A DNA stretch of 24,658 nucleotides from CAVALG01 sp045576295 (GCA_045576295.1 JAZNGF010000047.1:1-24658), one strand, 5' to 3'; counted from the first letter of the stretch, positions 14,751-22,490 are shown. Notes: generated from the sequence alone by a model not told the origin. A program made the numbers and translations.

Positions 14751-14783
14751 CAAAACTTTTATAATAAAAGGAGGATACTCATT

Positions 14784-15497
14784 ATGATTAGAGTAACTGT
14801 ATGGAACGAATTTTTCCACGAGCAGCAGGAAGGCGAAGATCACGTTCGCGCAATATACCCCGATGGTATTCACAACTATATAAAAGGCTTCCTTGATGAG
14901 GAAGAAGACTTTGAAGTTAGAACTGCCACATTTTATGATGGCGACGATTGCGGCCTTTCACAAGAAGTAATCGACAACACCGATGTTCTTATTTGGTGGG
15001 CTCATATGCTTCACTGGGATGTACCGATGGAGGTTGTAACCCGCGTTCAGCACGCTGTTTTAAACGGTATGGGCATTATCTTCTTGCACTCTGCCCACCT
15101 TTCAATGCCTTTCACCACGTTAATGGGAACAACAGGCCGCCTTTCATGGCGCGACGGCGACACCGAAAATGTTTGGGTTGTTGACCCATCTCACCCGATT
15201 GCAAAGGGTATCGGCAAAAAGATCGAACTTCCTATCGATGAAGTTTATTCTGAACCGTTCGGTATTCCCGAACCCGATAAGCTTGTGTTCATTGGAACAT
15301 ACGGCGGCGGTGAAGTGTTCAGGTCTGGTTGCTGCTGGCACAAGGGCTACGGCAACATTTTCTACTTCCAGCCCGGCCACGAGGAATACCCCGTTTACCA
15401 CGATAAAGACATTCAGCAGGTTATCAAAAACGCTGTTAGATGGTGCGAACCTACACTTCGCGTTGAAAACAACGTTGCCTGCACACCTATTGAATAA
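14784..15497 (+). CDS. ThuA-family protein (trehalose utilisation type)
   Basis: A 237-residue ThuA-like protein with a class I glutamine-amidotransferase-like fold. Family motifs are WWAHMLHWDVP (71-81), LHSAHLSMPF (101-110), LMGTTGRLSWRDGD (113-126), GGGEVFRSG (174-182) and FYFQPGHEEYPVYH (193-206). In rhizobia, thuA and the Gfo/Idh/MocA-type thuB act in trehalose and related disaccharide catabolism through 3-keto sugars; the biochemical role of ThuA itself is less clear. Its place directly after two Gfo/Idh/MocA genes matches that pairing. GGAGG precedes the ATG. Last gene of the cluster, with a strong terminator 15 nt later. Confidence 0.88.
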   Translation: MIRVTVWNEFFHEQQEGEDHVRAIYPDGIHNYIKGFLDEEEDFEVRTATFYDGDDCGLSQEVIDNTDVLIWWAHMLHWDVPMEVVTRVQHAVLNGMGIIFLHSAHLSMPFTTLMGTTGRLSWRDGDTENVWVVDPSHPIAKGIGKKIELPIDEVYSEPFGIPEPDKLVFIGTYGGGEVFRSGCCWHKGYGNIFYFQPGHEEYPVYHDKDIQQVIKNAVRWCEPTLRVENNVACTPIE

Positions 15498-15511
15498 TTA
15501 AACCATAAATT

Positions 15512-15546
15512 AAAGGGGCTATCTCAAAAACGAGATAGCCCCTTTT
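15512..15546 (+). terminator. Strong terminator after the sugar cluster
   Basis: AAAGGGGCTATCTC (15512-15525) and GAGATAGCCCCTTTT (15532-15546) form a 14-bp perfect stem with a 6-nt loop and a T-run. With A's on the other side it could also act on the minus strand, after the convergent XRE regulator gene. Confidence 0.9.
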
Positions 15547-15584
15547 AATATACTAACAAAAGTATTGAGTTTGTTTAAGATTAT

Positions 15585-16370
15585 TTATTTCTTATCTTTT
15601 AATCGTTCTATTTGATTATTAAAATATTCAGTATAAATATCAAATTGAGTGTTTTTAATGATAGGAATAAGATTTTTAGCTTTTTCAGCTTCCTCAATAG
15701 CTTTCTCAACTTCTCCGTTTTCTTCGTAATATTCAGCTATCTTCCACATCATTTGAAGCAAGTTTTCAAAGGAAATCAGTTTTTGCTTTTCAGCAGCTTC
15801 AAACTTCGCTTTGCCCGACAAAAGATATGCTATTTCTGTTAGTTTAGTAAAGTGCATTTCAGGAATTTGCTCAATAGCAGCTTTAGCGTTCTCAAAATCA
15901 CCTTTTACTTTATAGGCATATGCAAGAAATCGAAGAGCATCATATTTCACATTACTCCGGTTGGTTTTTTCAACAAGTCTACTTGCAATTGTAATAGTTT
16001 CATCCGGGTTTTCTGAATAATTCATAATATAAAGCAGGTTGTTTAACAAAATATCATTTTCAGGATATTTCTTCAAACCCTCTTCAAGTATTCGCCTGCT
16101 CTCGGAAGGATTGTTTTCCCTGTGTTTATACGCCTCATCGGTTATATTCTTAACTGCGCATTCAATTTCCTTTAGGCTAAAATCGAATAATTCATCCATT
16201 GACACCCCAAAAAAACTTGCCAAAATAGGAGCAAGCGTAATATCGGGCAAAGCAATATTATTTTCCCATTTGCTAACAGCCTGAAAAGAAATCCCTATAC
16301 TTTCTGCTAATTGTTCCTGTGTTATTCCGCGCTGCTTGCGTAATTCTCTAATTTTATTTCCAATATTCAT
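15585..16370 (-). CDS. XRE-family regulator with helical-repeat C-terminus
   Basis: A 261-residue protein with an N-terminal HTH_3 domain (about 5-60: IRELRKQRGITQEQLAESIG, then SFQAVSKWENN, then LASFFGVSMDELF). It is followed by about 190 residues of helical, TPR-like repeats (SRRILEEGLKKYPEND, RFLAYAYKVKGDFENAKAAIEQ, WKIAEYYEENGEVEKAIEEAEKA). Proteins of this layout often sense a peptide or protein partner through the repeats; the target here is unknown. The start is fixed by GGAGG before the ATG. The gene is visibly more AT-rich than its neighbours, with A/T-ending codons instead of the GGC/GCC/CGC-rich style around it, which suggests acquisition from elsewhere. Confidence 0.85.
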   Translation of the reverse strand: MNIGNKIRELRKQRGITQEQLAESIGISFQAVSKWENNIALPDITLAPILASFFGVSMDELFDFSLKEIECAVKNITDEAYKHRENNPSESRRILEEGLKKYPENDILLNNLLYIMNYSENPDETITIASRLVEKTNRSNVKYDALRFLAYAYKVKGDFENAKAAIEQIPEMHFTKLTEIAYLLSGKAKFEAAEKQKLISFENLLQMMWKIAEYYEENGEVEKAIEEAEKAKNLIPIIKNTQFDIYTEYFNNQIERLKDKK

Positions 16371-16420
16371 TATTTGCCTCCTAAATCAAGTGAAGCGCGC
16401 ATGTTTTTGAGCTCAATTAG

Positions 16421-16449
16421 AGTATACCATACAGTTTTTGTGCTGGCAA
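16421..16449 (-). promoter_or_regulatory. Promoter of the XRE regulator gene
   Basis: On the minus strand, TTGCCA (16444-16449) and TATACT (16421-16426) are 17 bp apart. The transcript would start near 16414, about 45 nt before the ATG. Confidence 0.7.
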
Positions 16450-16580
16450 TAACCTGTAAAACGATGTTTTTCAACCAAGAGTTGAATGTTACTGTGCTGT
16501 ATTTTGCCCCAACATATATAATTTGGGCACCATCCTTAAGGAAGGCGCCCAAAGCGGCTTTTTGATTTTTGCGTGCGCAC

Positions 16581-17132
16581 CTACAACCGCCCGCCTATTT
16601 CACTTACGGCATCGGCCGATATTAGTTTGGCTTTTTTTAAAACTGAGCCTATTTCTTTTATAGGCACTGTTTTAAGCCTGAACTCTTCGGCTAAATGCCC
16701 AACTATGCGCTCGCGCTTTGGCGGCACAAAATAATAAAGCCCGCCGTAAAAATAAAGCTTACATTTTTGGCGCTGCCAAATCATTTCGGGCAACATATAT
16801 AGGCAAAGTAACAGCCCTAAAACTGCATCGGCGTCGTCGGAAAAATAGGCCTTTCCGTCGCGCTCGCGTTTTCGGGGTTTCACCTTGACCGCCTGCTTCT
16901 TTTTAAGCGATATTTTATAGCCGTAGCCGTCAATTTTAAAAAAGGCTGCTGTAAACTCGCCGCTGCCAAGCTCGCCTCCTGCCTTGCCAACATCCTTTAT
17001 AATCTGCTCAAAAAAAGCTTTCGCCTTCTCATGCTCTGAATTTTGCAAAATATATTCAAGGTTATAGCTTTCTGCCTCGCTTTGCTCTAAATACACGTCT
17101 ATTGTGCCGTCGTTCCTGTTGTAAACCTTCAT
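16581..17132 (-). CDS. MecA-like adaptor protein (tentative)
   Basis: A 183-residue protein not recognised with certainty. The N-terminal 75 residues (MKVYNRNDGTIDVYLEQSEAE, then LEYILQNSEHEKAKAFFEQIIKDVG) resemble the MecA N-terminal domain that recruits substrates to ClpC. A basic, low-complexity linker lies at about 78-92. The C-terminal half contains YFYGGLYYFVPP, then a short segment ending LISADAVSEIGG, like the end of the MecA ClpC-binding domain. An alternative is an unrelated clostridial protein of similar size. ATG at 17132 is preceded by GGGGGCG; an in-frame ATG at 17153 is less likely. It is divergent from the rimP operon and alone on its strand. Confidence 0.5.
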   Translation of the reverse strand: MKVYNRNDGTIDVYLEQSEAESYNLEYILQNSEHEKAKAFFEQIIKDVGKAGGELGSGEFTAAFFKIDGYGYKISLKKKQAVKVKPRKRERDGKAYFSDDADAVLGLLLCLYMLPEMIWQRQKCKLYFYGGLYYFVPPKRERIVGHLAEEFRLKTVPIKEIGSVLKKAKLISADAVSEIGGRL

Positions 17133-17209
17133 ATAATCGCCCCCATAAAACATTTTATTAAAAACGGCGCGCTTTTGCTAAATTAAAGGCGTTTAAATTT
17201 CAAAAAACC

Positions 17210-17237
17210 TTGACTTTTTTTATTCGTGTGGTATAAT
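17210..17237 (+). promoter_or_regulatory. Promoter of the rimP-nusA-infB operon
   Basis: TTGACT at 17210-17215 and TATAAT at 17232-17237, spacing 16 bp. Transcription would start near 17244, giving a leader of about 120 nt. Confidence 0.83.
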
Positions 17238-17263
17238 ATTTGAGAAACTTGAAAATGTTTAAA

Positions 17264-17335
17264 GGAAAGAGTGGGTCGCCCCACTCTTTCAGTTTTGTTT
17301 AAAGGGTTTTTTGAGTTTAAATCCCTTGAAACTCA
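17264..17335 (+). promoter_or_regulatory. rimP leader: strong hairpin plus possible pseudoknot
   Basis: GAAAGAGTGGG (17265-17275) and CCCACTCTTTC (17280-17290) form a perfect 11-bp hairpin with a 4-nt loop, followed by AGTTTTGTTT, so it may terminate partially. Downstream, AAGGG (17302-17306) can pair with CCCTT (17323-17327), while TGAGTTT (17312-17318), in the loop of that stem, can pair with AAACTCA (17329-17335). This makes an H-type pseudoknot or two competing hairpins just before the ribosome binding site. Ligand or protein partner unknown. Confidence 0.6.
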
Positions 17336-17365
17336 TTTTCAAAAAATTAAGAAAGGGTGTTGTTC

Positions 17366-17827
17366 TTGGCGCGTTCAAAAGCGGTTAAAACGGTTATTGA
17401 ACTAATTGAAGAACCTATTAAATCCTTAGGGCTCATACTTTGGGATGTTAGGTTTTTAAAAGAGGGTTCCTCGTGGTATCTTCGAATTTTCATTGATAAG
17501 GAAGGCGGCGTTGGGATTGACGATTGCGCCGATGTTTCCCGCCTGATTGACCCTATTATCGACGAAGCCGACCCTATCTCGCAGTCGTACTACCTTGAAG
17601 TTTGCTCGCCCGGCATTGAGCGCCAGCTTATCGAGCCCGAGCATTTCGAACAGATGATTGGAAGGCCCGTGCAGGTGAAGCTTATCCGCCCGCGCGACAA
17701 GCAAAACATTTTTAAGGGCACGCTTGTGTCTTACGACGGCAGCGTTACCATAAATTCAGAGGCGCAAGAGTTAACATTTGAAAAAGCCGAATATTCATCA
17801 GTAAGGCTTATTGATTTGGAGGATTAA
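17366..17827 (+). CDS. rimP: Ribosome maturation factor RimP
   Basis: RimP binds the 30S subunit and helps its maturation. The 153-residue product has the N-terminal alpha/beta domain (VKTVIELIEEPIKSLG, then LRIFIDKEGGVGIDDCADVSR) and a C-terminal SH3-like domain from about residue 85, with the linking motif YYLEVCSPGIERQL. The start is taken as TTG at 17366, 8 nt after AAAGGG, giving MARSKAVKTV. GTG 17357 and TTG 17360 lie too close to or inside the Shine-Dalgarno. First gene of the operon; nusA starts 6 nt after its stop. Confidence 0.93.
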   Translation: MARSKAVKTVIELIEEPIKSLGLILWDVRFLKEGSSWYLRIFIDKEGGVGIDDCADVSRLIDPIIDEADPISQSYYLEVCSPGIERQLIEPEHFEQMIGRPVQVKLIRPRDKQNIFKGTLVSYDGSVTINSEAQELTFEKAEYSSVRLIDLED

Positions 17828-17833
17828 GGAAAA

Positions 17834-18946
17834 ATGGCTAGAGCAAAATCAGTAAAAAACAATGTGTACGAGGTTGATCTTGAAGAGCTTTTCAGCGCGC
17901 TGAAAGCGCTTGGTGCCGAAAAGGGCATCCCCGAAGGCTATCTTATCGACAAGATTAAAACCGCTATCATCACCGCTGCTAAAAAGGAATACGGCGGCCG
18001 CGATGTTGTGTTCTGCGAAATCGACCCTGAAAGCAGAGTTTTCAAAATCTTTGTTAGAAAAAGCGTTGTTGAAGAGGTTGAAGACGAATACACACAAATC
18101 TTAGTAAGTGAAGCGCAGAAATACAATTCAGCCGCAATGGCTGGCGAATTTGTTGACATTCCTCTTGAATCGAAGAAATTCGGCAGAATTATTGCACAAA
18201 ACGCAAAGCAGATAATAAGGCAGGGCGTTATTGATGCTGAAAGAGGTCAGGCATACCTTGAATTCCAGCAGCATAACAAAGAGCTTGTTACCGCCCTTGT
18301 TCAAAGGGTTGACCCGCAAACAGGCAACGCAACCCTTTCAATCGGCCATGCCGTTGCGGTTTTACCCAAAAGCGAGCAGGTGCCCGATGAAGTTATTAAA
18401 GAGGGCGACCACATTAAAATTTACATTGTTGACGTTAAGGAAAGCGAAAAAGGCAGCCCCCGCGTTATGATTTCGCGCACACACCCAGGCCTTGTAAGGC
18501 GCCTTTTCGAAACCGAAGTCCCCGAAATATACGATGGAACTATCCTTATTAAATCTATTTCGCGCCAGGCAGGCTCGCGCACCAAGATTGCCGTTTATTC
18601 AGAAAACCCCGACGTTGACGCAGTTGGCGCCTGCATTGGTATTCGCGGCGCTCGCGTTAACAGCATAATTGAAGAGCTCGGCGGCGAGAAGATTGATATT
18701 GTTAAATACAGCGAAGACCCTGCAGAATTTGTTGCAGAGGCTCTCTCACCCGCTAAGGTTTTATCGGTTGAAATTGAAAGCGAAGACCCAAAAGCCTGCA
18801 AAGCAACCGTTCCCGATTCACAACTCTCGCTTGCTATTGGCAACAAGGGCCAGAACGTGCGACTGGCCGTTAAGTTAACCGGCTGGAAGATCGACATTCG
18901 CCCCGAAAGCGGATTCTATGGCGAAGATGACGACAGCGTAATCTAA
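17834..18946 (+). CDS. nusA: Transcription termination/antitermination factor NusA
   Basis: RNA-polymerase-associated factor controlling pausing, termination and antitermination. Of 370 residues, about 1-130 form the polymerase-binding domain (ELFSALKALGAEKGI), about 135-215 the S1 domain, and two KH domains follow with GIRG (269-272) and GNKG (336-339). It ends soon after the second KH domain, as in Gram-positive NusA, without the acidic repeats of E. coli. A short acidic tail (GEDDDSV) remains. NusA can act on hairpins such as those in this operon's own leader. It starts 6 nt after rimP. Confidence 0.96.
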   Translation: MARAKSVKNNVYEVDLEELFSALKALGAEKGIPEGYLIDKIKTAIITAAKKEYGGRDVVFCEIDPESRVFKIFVRKSVVEEVEDEYTQILVSEAQKYNSAAMAGEFVDIPLESKKFGRIIAQNAKQIIRQGVIDAERGQAYLEFQQHNKELVTALVQRVDPQTGNATLSIGHAVAVLPKSEQVPDEVIKEGDHIKIYIVDVKESEKGSPRVMISRTHPGLVRRLFETEVPEIYDGTILIKSISRQAGSRTKIAVYSENPDVDAVGACIGIRGARVNSIIEELGGEKIDIVKYSEDPAEFVAEALSPAKVLSVEIESEDPKACKATVPDSQLSLAIGNKGQNVRLAVKLTGWKIDIRPESGFYGEDDDSVI

Positions 18947-18974
18947 CCCAAAATTTCACGAACGGAGACCTAAT

Positions 18975-19247
18975 ATGAAGCCTAAAAAGATACCTATGAG
19001 AATGTGTGTGGGCTGCGGCGAAATGAAGGAAAAGCGAAGCGTTATTCGGATTGTGAAAAACAAAGAAAACGATATTTCAATTGACCTTACAGGAAAAGCA
19101 GCAGGCCGCGGGGCATATATGTGCCGCAACACCGAATGCCTAAAAAAAGCAATGAAGGCGCGCCGCCTTGAGCGCACATTCAGCATGCAAATCCCTGAAG
19201 AGATTTATAAAAAGTTAGAAGCGGAGTTAAACGCTAATGACGATTGA
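18975..19247 (+). CDS. rnpM: YlxR/RnpM RNA-binding protein (DUF448)
   Basis: A 90-residue basic protein of the YlxR family, reported in Bacillus to bind RNase P RNA and modulate its activity. The family signature MRMCVGCGEMKEKR is at residues 8-21, with Cys11 and Cys14; IDLTGKAAGRGAYMCRN follows, and a helical basic end. ACGGAG precedes the ATG. The last 11 nt overlap the start of the next gene (ATGACGATTGA), so translation of the two is coupled. The position between nusA and the L7Ae-like gene is typical. Confidence 0.92.
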   Translation: MKPKKIPMRMCVGCGEMKEKRSVIRIVKNKENDISIDLTGKAAGRGAYMCRNTECLKKAMKARRLERTFSMQIPEEIYKKLEAELNANDD

Positions 19248-19563
19248 CCCAATTCTATCACGTGTTTCGATGGCGCGCAGAGCAGGCAAACTCACACCGG
19301 GTTCGGCCGCAGTGCGCGAGGCGATAACAAAAAAGCGGGCAAAGCTTGTTTTAATCGCGGCCGATATTTCCCCCAAATCTGAAAAGGAAATTAAATTTGC
19401 GGCAGGCGAAAAAATACCGGTAATTAGAATCGAACACACAATTTTTCAAATTACCTCAGCAATAGGGATAAAGGCTGGCATAATATCTATAGACGATCAA
19501 GGCTTCGCAAGCGCTATAATAAAACATTTACCGCATAAGGAGGAAATGGCTTATGATGATTAA
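19237..19563 (+). CDS. ylxQ: YlxQ, L7Ae-like ribosomal/kink-turn-binding protein
   Basis: A 108-residue protein of the L7Ae/L30e fold (MARRAGKLTPGSAAVREAITKK, then AKLVLIAADISPKSEKEI, then IPVIRI). Relatives bind kink-turn RNA; the cellular target of YlxQ is not settled. It overlaps rnpM by 11 nt at its start and infB by 11 nt at its end, so three genes are linked by overlapping start/stop sites. No separate ribosome binding site of note is needed because it lies inside the upstream gene. Confidence 0.9.
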   Translation: MTIDPILSRVSMARRAGKLTPGSAAVREAITKKRAKLVLIAADISPKSEKEIKFAAGEKIPVIRIEHTIFQITSAIGIKAGIISIDDQGFASAIIKHLPHKEEMAYDD

Positions 19564-21982
19564 ATATAAGGTTAACGAGGTTGCAAAGGATTTCGGCACA
19601 ACATCAAAAGATATTCTCGCAATTCTCACAAAATACTGCGACGGTGCTTACAAAAGTCAAACAACGCTCGGTGAAGAAGAGCTTAATGTGATTTTTGATT
19701 ACCTAACACAGAAAAACAGCGTTGAAAGCTTCGACGAATATTTTGCCGAGGGCGAAAAGGTTCGCGAAGAACGCAGGCTTGAACGCCAGGCTGAAAAGGA
19801 AAAGATGCTTGCAAAGCAGGCAGAAATTTTAGAACAGCTTCGCGCAGCACAGAGCTCGCAAAACGGCACTGCCGACGAAAAGAAGGCCGACAGCAAGGCA
19901 AAAGAGCCTAAAAAGGCGAATGAAAAGCCTGCTGCAAAGGGCAGCGAAAAACCCTTTGCGCCAAATCCGAAAAAAGAGAAAACCCCAGGTGCTGCACCAA
20001 ACCGCGGCCCTGCTGAAACCCGCAAGGTTGACACAAGAACTTCTAACGTAAACCTTGATAAATACAACGAAAAGTATGAAAATATTGCGCCTGCATCAAG
20101 CATGCACGACAATATGCAAAGAAAACAAAAAATCAAGCAGAAATCTCACGATTACCGCCGCCCACAGGGTGCAAAGCGCGAAACCGAGGCCGACAAGCTT
20201 CGCAGATTACAGCTTGAAAAAATCAAGAAAACACCTATCACCGTTACAGTTGGCGATGAAATCACTGTTGGCGAGCTTGCCGCAGCCCTGAAAAAGACTG
20301 CATCTGAGGTTATTAAAACCCTTATGAAGCTTGGAATGATGGCAACAGTTACACAAACCATCGACTACGATACTGCCGAGCTTGTTGTTTTAGAGCTTGG
20401 CGCAAAAATCCAGCGCGCAGTTGTTGTTACAATTGAAGAGCGCATTATGGACGTATCGGAAGATAAAGAGGAAGACTTAAAGCCGCGCGATCCAATCGTT
20501 GTTGTTATGGGCCACGTTGACCACGGTAAAACCTCAATTCTTGATGCTATCCGCAACACCGCCGTTACCACAGGGGAAGCCGGCGGTATCACCCAGCACA
20601 TTGGTGCTTACAGGGTAAATCACAAGGGTAACAATATTACATTCCTTGACACCCCGGGCCACGCCGCATTTACAGCAATGCGACTTCGCGGTGCAATGGC
20701 AACCGATATTGCCGTTCTTGTTGTAGCCGCTGACGACGGTATCATGCCGCAAACAATCGAGGCTATTAACCACGCAAAGGCAGCCGAGGTTCAAATTATT
20801 GTTGCAATTAATAAAATGGATAAGCCTGAGGCCAACCCCGACCGCATTAAGCAGCAGCTCACCGAGCACGGCCTTGTAACCGAAGAATGGGGCGGCGATA
20901 TCATCTGCGTTCCCGTTTCGGCAAAAACAGGCGACGGCATTGAAGAACTTCTTCAAAACATTCTCCTTGTTGCCGAAATGCAAGAGCTTAAAGCCAACCC
21001 CGACCGTAAGGCAAAGGGCGTTGTTATTGAGGCAAGGCTTGATAAAGGTAAGGGCGTTGTTTCAACACTTTTGGTTCAGGCAGGCACACTCCACACAGGT
21101 GATATTGTTGTTGCCGGCACAACCGTTGGCCGCGTTCGCGTAATGGTTAACGAAAAAGGCCAAACCTTAAAAACTGCAGGCCCGTCTGTTCCGGTTGAAA
21201 TCACAGGCCTTGATGAAGTTCCCGCAGCGGGCGACGGATTCGACGCCGTATCAGACGAACGCCTTGCTCGCCAGCTTGTTGAACAAAGAAAGCAAAAGGC
21301 TAAAGACGAGCTTATGGGCGCCGCTAACAAGGTTACCCTTGATAACCTCTTCTCACAGCTTGAACAGGGCGACCTTAAGGAGCTTAACGTTATCGTTAAG
21401 GCCGATGTTCAGGGTTCGGTTGAAGCAGTACGCGAAAGCCTTGAAAAGCTCTCGAACGACGAGGTTCGTGTTCGCGTAATTCACGGTGCTGTTGGCGCGA
21501 TTAATGAAAACGATATTACCCTTGCAGGAACATCGGGCGCAATTGTTGTTGGCTTTAACGTTCGCCCCGATGCCATTGCCAAGGCAACTGCCGAGCGCGA
21601 AGGCGTTGATATGCGCCTTTACAGGGTAATTTACGATTGTATTGAAGAAATCACCGCCGCTATGAAGGGTATGCTCGCTCCCAAATTCCGCGAGGTTGTT
21701 TTGGGAACCGTTGAGGTTCGCGAGGTTTACAAAATCACAGGCGCCGGCATCATTGCAGGTAGCTACGTTACAAGCGGTAAGGTTACAAGAAACTGCAAGA
21801 TCCGCGTTGTTCGCGACGGTATAGTTATAGCTGAAGATGAAATCGCATCACTTCGCCGCTTTAAGGATGACGTTAAAGAAGTGGCTCAGGGTTATGAATG
21901 CGGTATCGGTCTTGAGAAGTTCCCCGATGTTAAGTTGGGCGATGTTTACGAAGCATTCATTATGGAAGAATATCGCGACTAA
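19553..21982 (+). CDS. infB: Translation initiation factor IF-2
   Basis: GTPase that brings fMet-tRNA to the 30S subunit and promotes subunit joining. The 809-residue product has an N-terminal IF2N domain (about 1-55), a charged low-complexity linker rich in Lys, Ala, Pro and Glu (about 65-220), and a second IF2N-like domain (about 228-285). The G domain follows with GHVDHGKT (320-327), DTPGH (366-370), NKMD (420-423) and SAK (456-458), then the C-terminal domains II-IV. AAGGAGG precedes ATGATG; the first ATG (19553) is annotated and the second (19556) is equally possible. It overlaps ylxQ by 11 nt. Confidence 0.97.
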   Translation: MMIKYKVNEVAKDFGTTSKDILAILTKYCDGAYKSQTTLGEEELNVIFDYLTQKNSVESFDEYFAEGEKVREERRLERQAEKEKMLAKQAEILEQLRAAQSSQNGTADEKKADSKAKEPKKANEKPAAKGSEKPFAPNPKKEKTPGAAPNRGPAETRKVDTRTSNVNLDKYNEKYENIAPASSMHDNMQRKQKIKQKSHDYRRPQGAKRETEADKLRRLQLEKIKKTPITVTVGDEITVGELAAALKKTASEVIKTLMKLGMMATVTQTIDYDTAELVVLELGAKIQRAVVVTIEERIMDVSEDKEEDLKPRDPIVVVMGHVDHGKTSILDAIRNTAVTTGEAGGITQHIGAYRVNHKGNNITFLDTPGHAAFTAMRLRGAMATDIAVLVVAADDGIMPQTIEAINHAKAAEVQIIVAINKMDKPEANPDRIKQQLTEHGLVTEEWGGDIICVPVSAKTGDGIEELLQNILLVAEMQELKANPDRKAKGVVIEARLDKGKGVVSTLLVQAGTLHTGDIVVAGTTVGRVRVMVNEKGQTLKTAGPSVPVEITGLDEVPAAGDGFDAVSDERLARQLVEQRKQKAKDELMGAANKVTLDNLFSQLEQGDLKELNVIVKADVQGSVEAVRESLEKLSNDEVRVRVIHGAVGAINENDITLAGTSGAIVVGFNVRPDAIAKATAEREGVDMRLYRVIYDCIEEITAAMKGMLAPKFREVVLGTVEVREVYKITGAGIIAGSYVTSGKVTRNCKIRVVRDGIVIAEDEIASLRRFKDDVKEVAQGYECGIGLEKFPDVKLGDVYEAFIMEEYRD

Positions 21983-22028
21983 ATTAAAGCAAACTTATTA
22001 TAAGGCGTTAATCGCCCACCGGAATATT

Positions 22029-22066
22029 TTAGGGCCGACGGCGGTATTTACCACCATCGGCCCTAA
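22029..22066 (+). promoter_or_regulatory. Large hairpin between infB and rbfA
   Basis: TTAGGGCCGA (22029-22038) and TCGGCCCTAA (22057-22066) are perfectly complementary, with further pairing of the inner bases around an ATTT loop. There is no T-run after it, so it is not a clear intrinsic terminator. It may stabilise or mark a processing point in the operon mRNA, lowering or separating rbfA expression from infB. Confidence 0.6.
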
Positions 22067-22092
22067 CGTTTAAAGAATTTAAGGAGAATTTT

Positions 22093-22467
22093 ATGCCGAG
22101 TTTTAAAACAGGAAGAACCGCATCCGATATTCGCCGCGAATTATCAGAGATGATAAGCGAGCTTAAAGACCCACGCATTAGCAAACTTATAAGCATAGTT
22201 AAGGTTGATGTTTCGGGCGACCTTTCGTATGCAACGGTTTATGTTAGCGCCATTGAAGGATATGACAAAACGGTTGAAAGCGTTAAAGGGCTTAAAAGTG
22301 CCGCAGGCTACCTTCGCCGCGAATTAGGGATGAGAATTAAAATCAGAAAAACGCCCGAGCTTCGCTTTGTTGCCGATAATTCCATTCAGCACAGCGCAAA
22401 AATCGCAAACATTATAAGCGGTTTTGGCGATAGCGAAGAAGCAAGCTCTACTGACAGCGAAGATTAA
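22093..22467 (+). CDS. rbfA: Ribosome-binding factor A
   Basis: A KH-type protein that assists late 16S rRNA processing and 30S maturation. At 124 residues it has normal length, with the conserved start (DIRRELSEMISELKDPRISKLISIVKVDVSGDLSYA as a continuous region, residues about 13-48) and ELRFVADNSIQHSAKI near the end. The C-terminal tail is acidic (EEASSTDSED). AAGGAG precedes the ATG. It is separated from infB by 110 nt holding a large hairpin, and nrnA begins 23 nt downstream. Confidence 0.95.
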   Translation: MPSFKTGRTASDIRRELSEMISELKDPRISKLISIVKVDVSGDLSYATVYVSAIEGYDKTVESVKGLKSAAGYLRRELGMRIKIRKTPELRFVADNSIQHSAKIANIISGFGDSEEASSTDSED

Positions 22468-22490
22468 TAAATCTAAAAACGGAGAAAAAT

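Noticed and set aside
14757..14768. TATAATAAAA before the ThuA gene as a possible internal promoter
   Set aside because: No plausible -35 at the right distance; the A/T stretch is simply upstream of the GGAGG ribosome binding site.
16513..16545. Imperfect GGGCGCC/GGTGCCC inverted repeat after the MecA-like gene
   Set aside because: It could be a terminator on the minus strand, but it has a mismatch and an AT-mixed tail rather than a T-run, so it is not listed as a feature.
16370..16552. 60-residue minus-strand frame upstream of the XRE gene
   Set aside because: It covers that gene's promoter and ends at its start codon; composition and lack of motifs indicate a chance frame.
20534..20983. 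149-residue antisense frame inside infB
   Set aside because: Lies opposite the IF-2 G domain; no ribosome binding site or family match.
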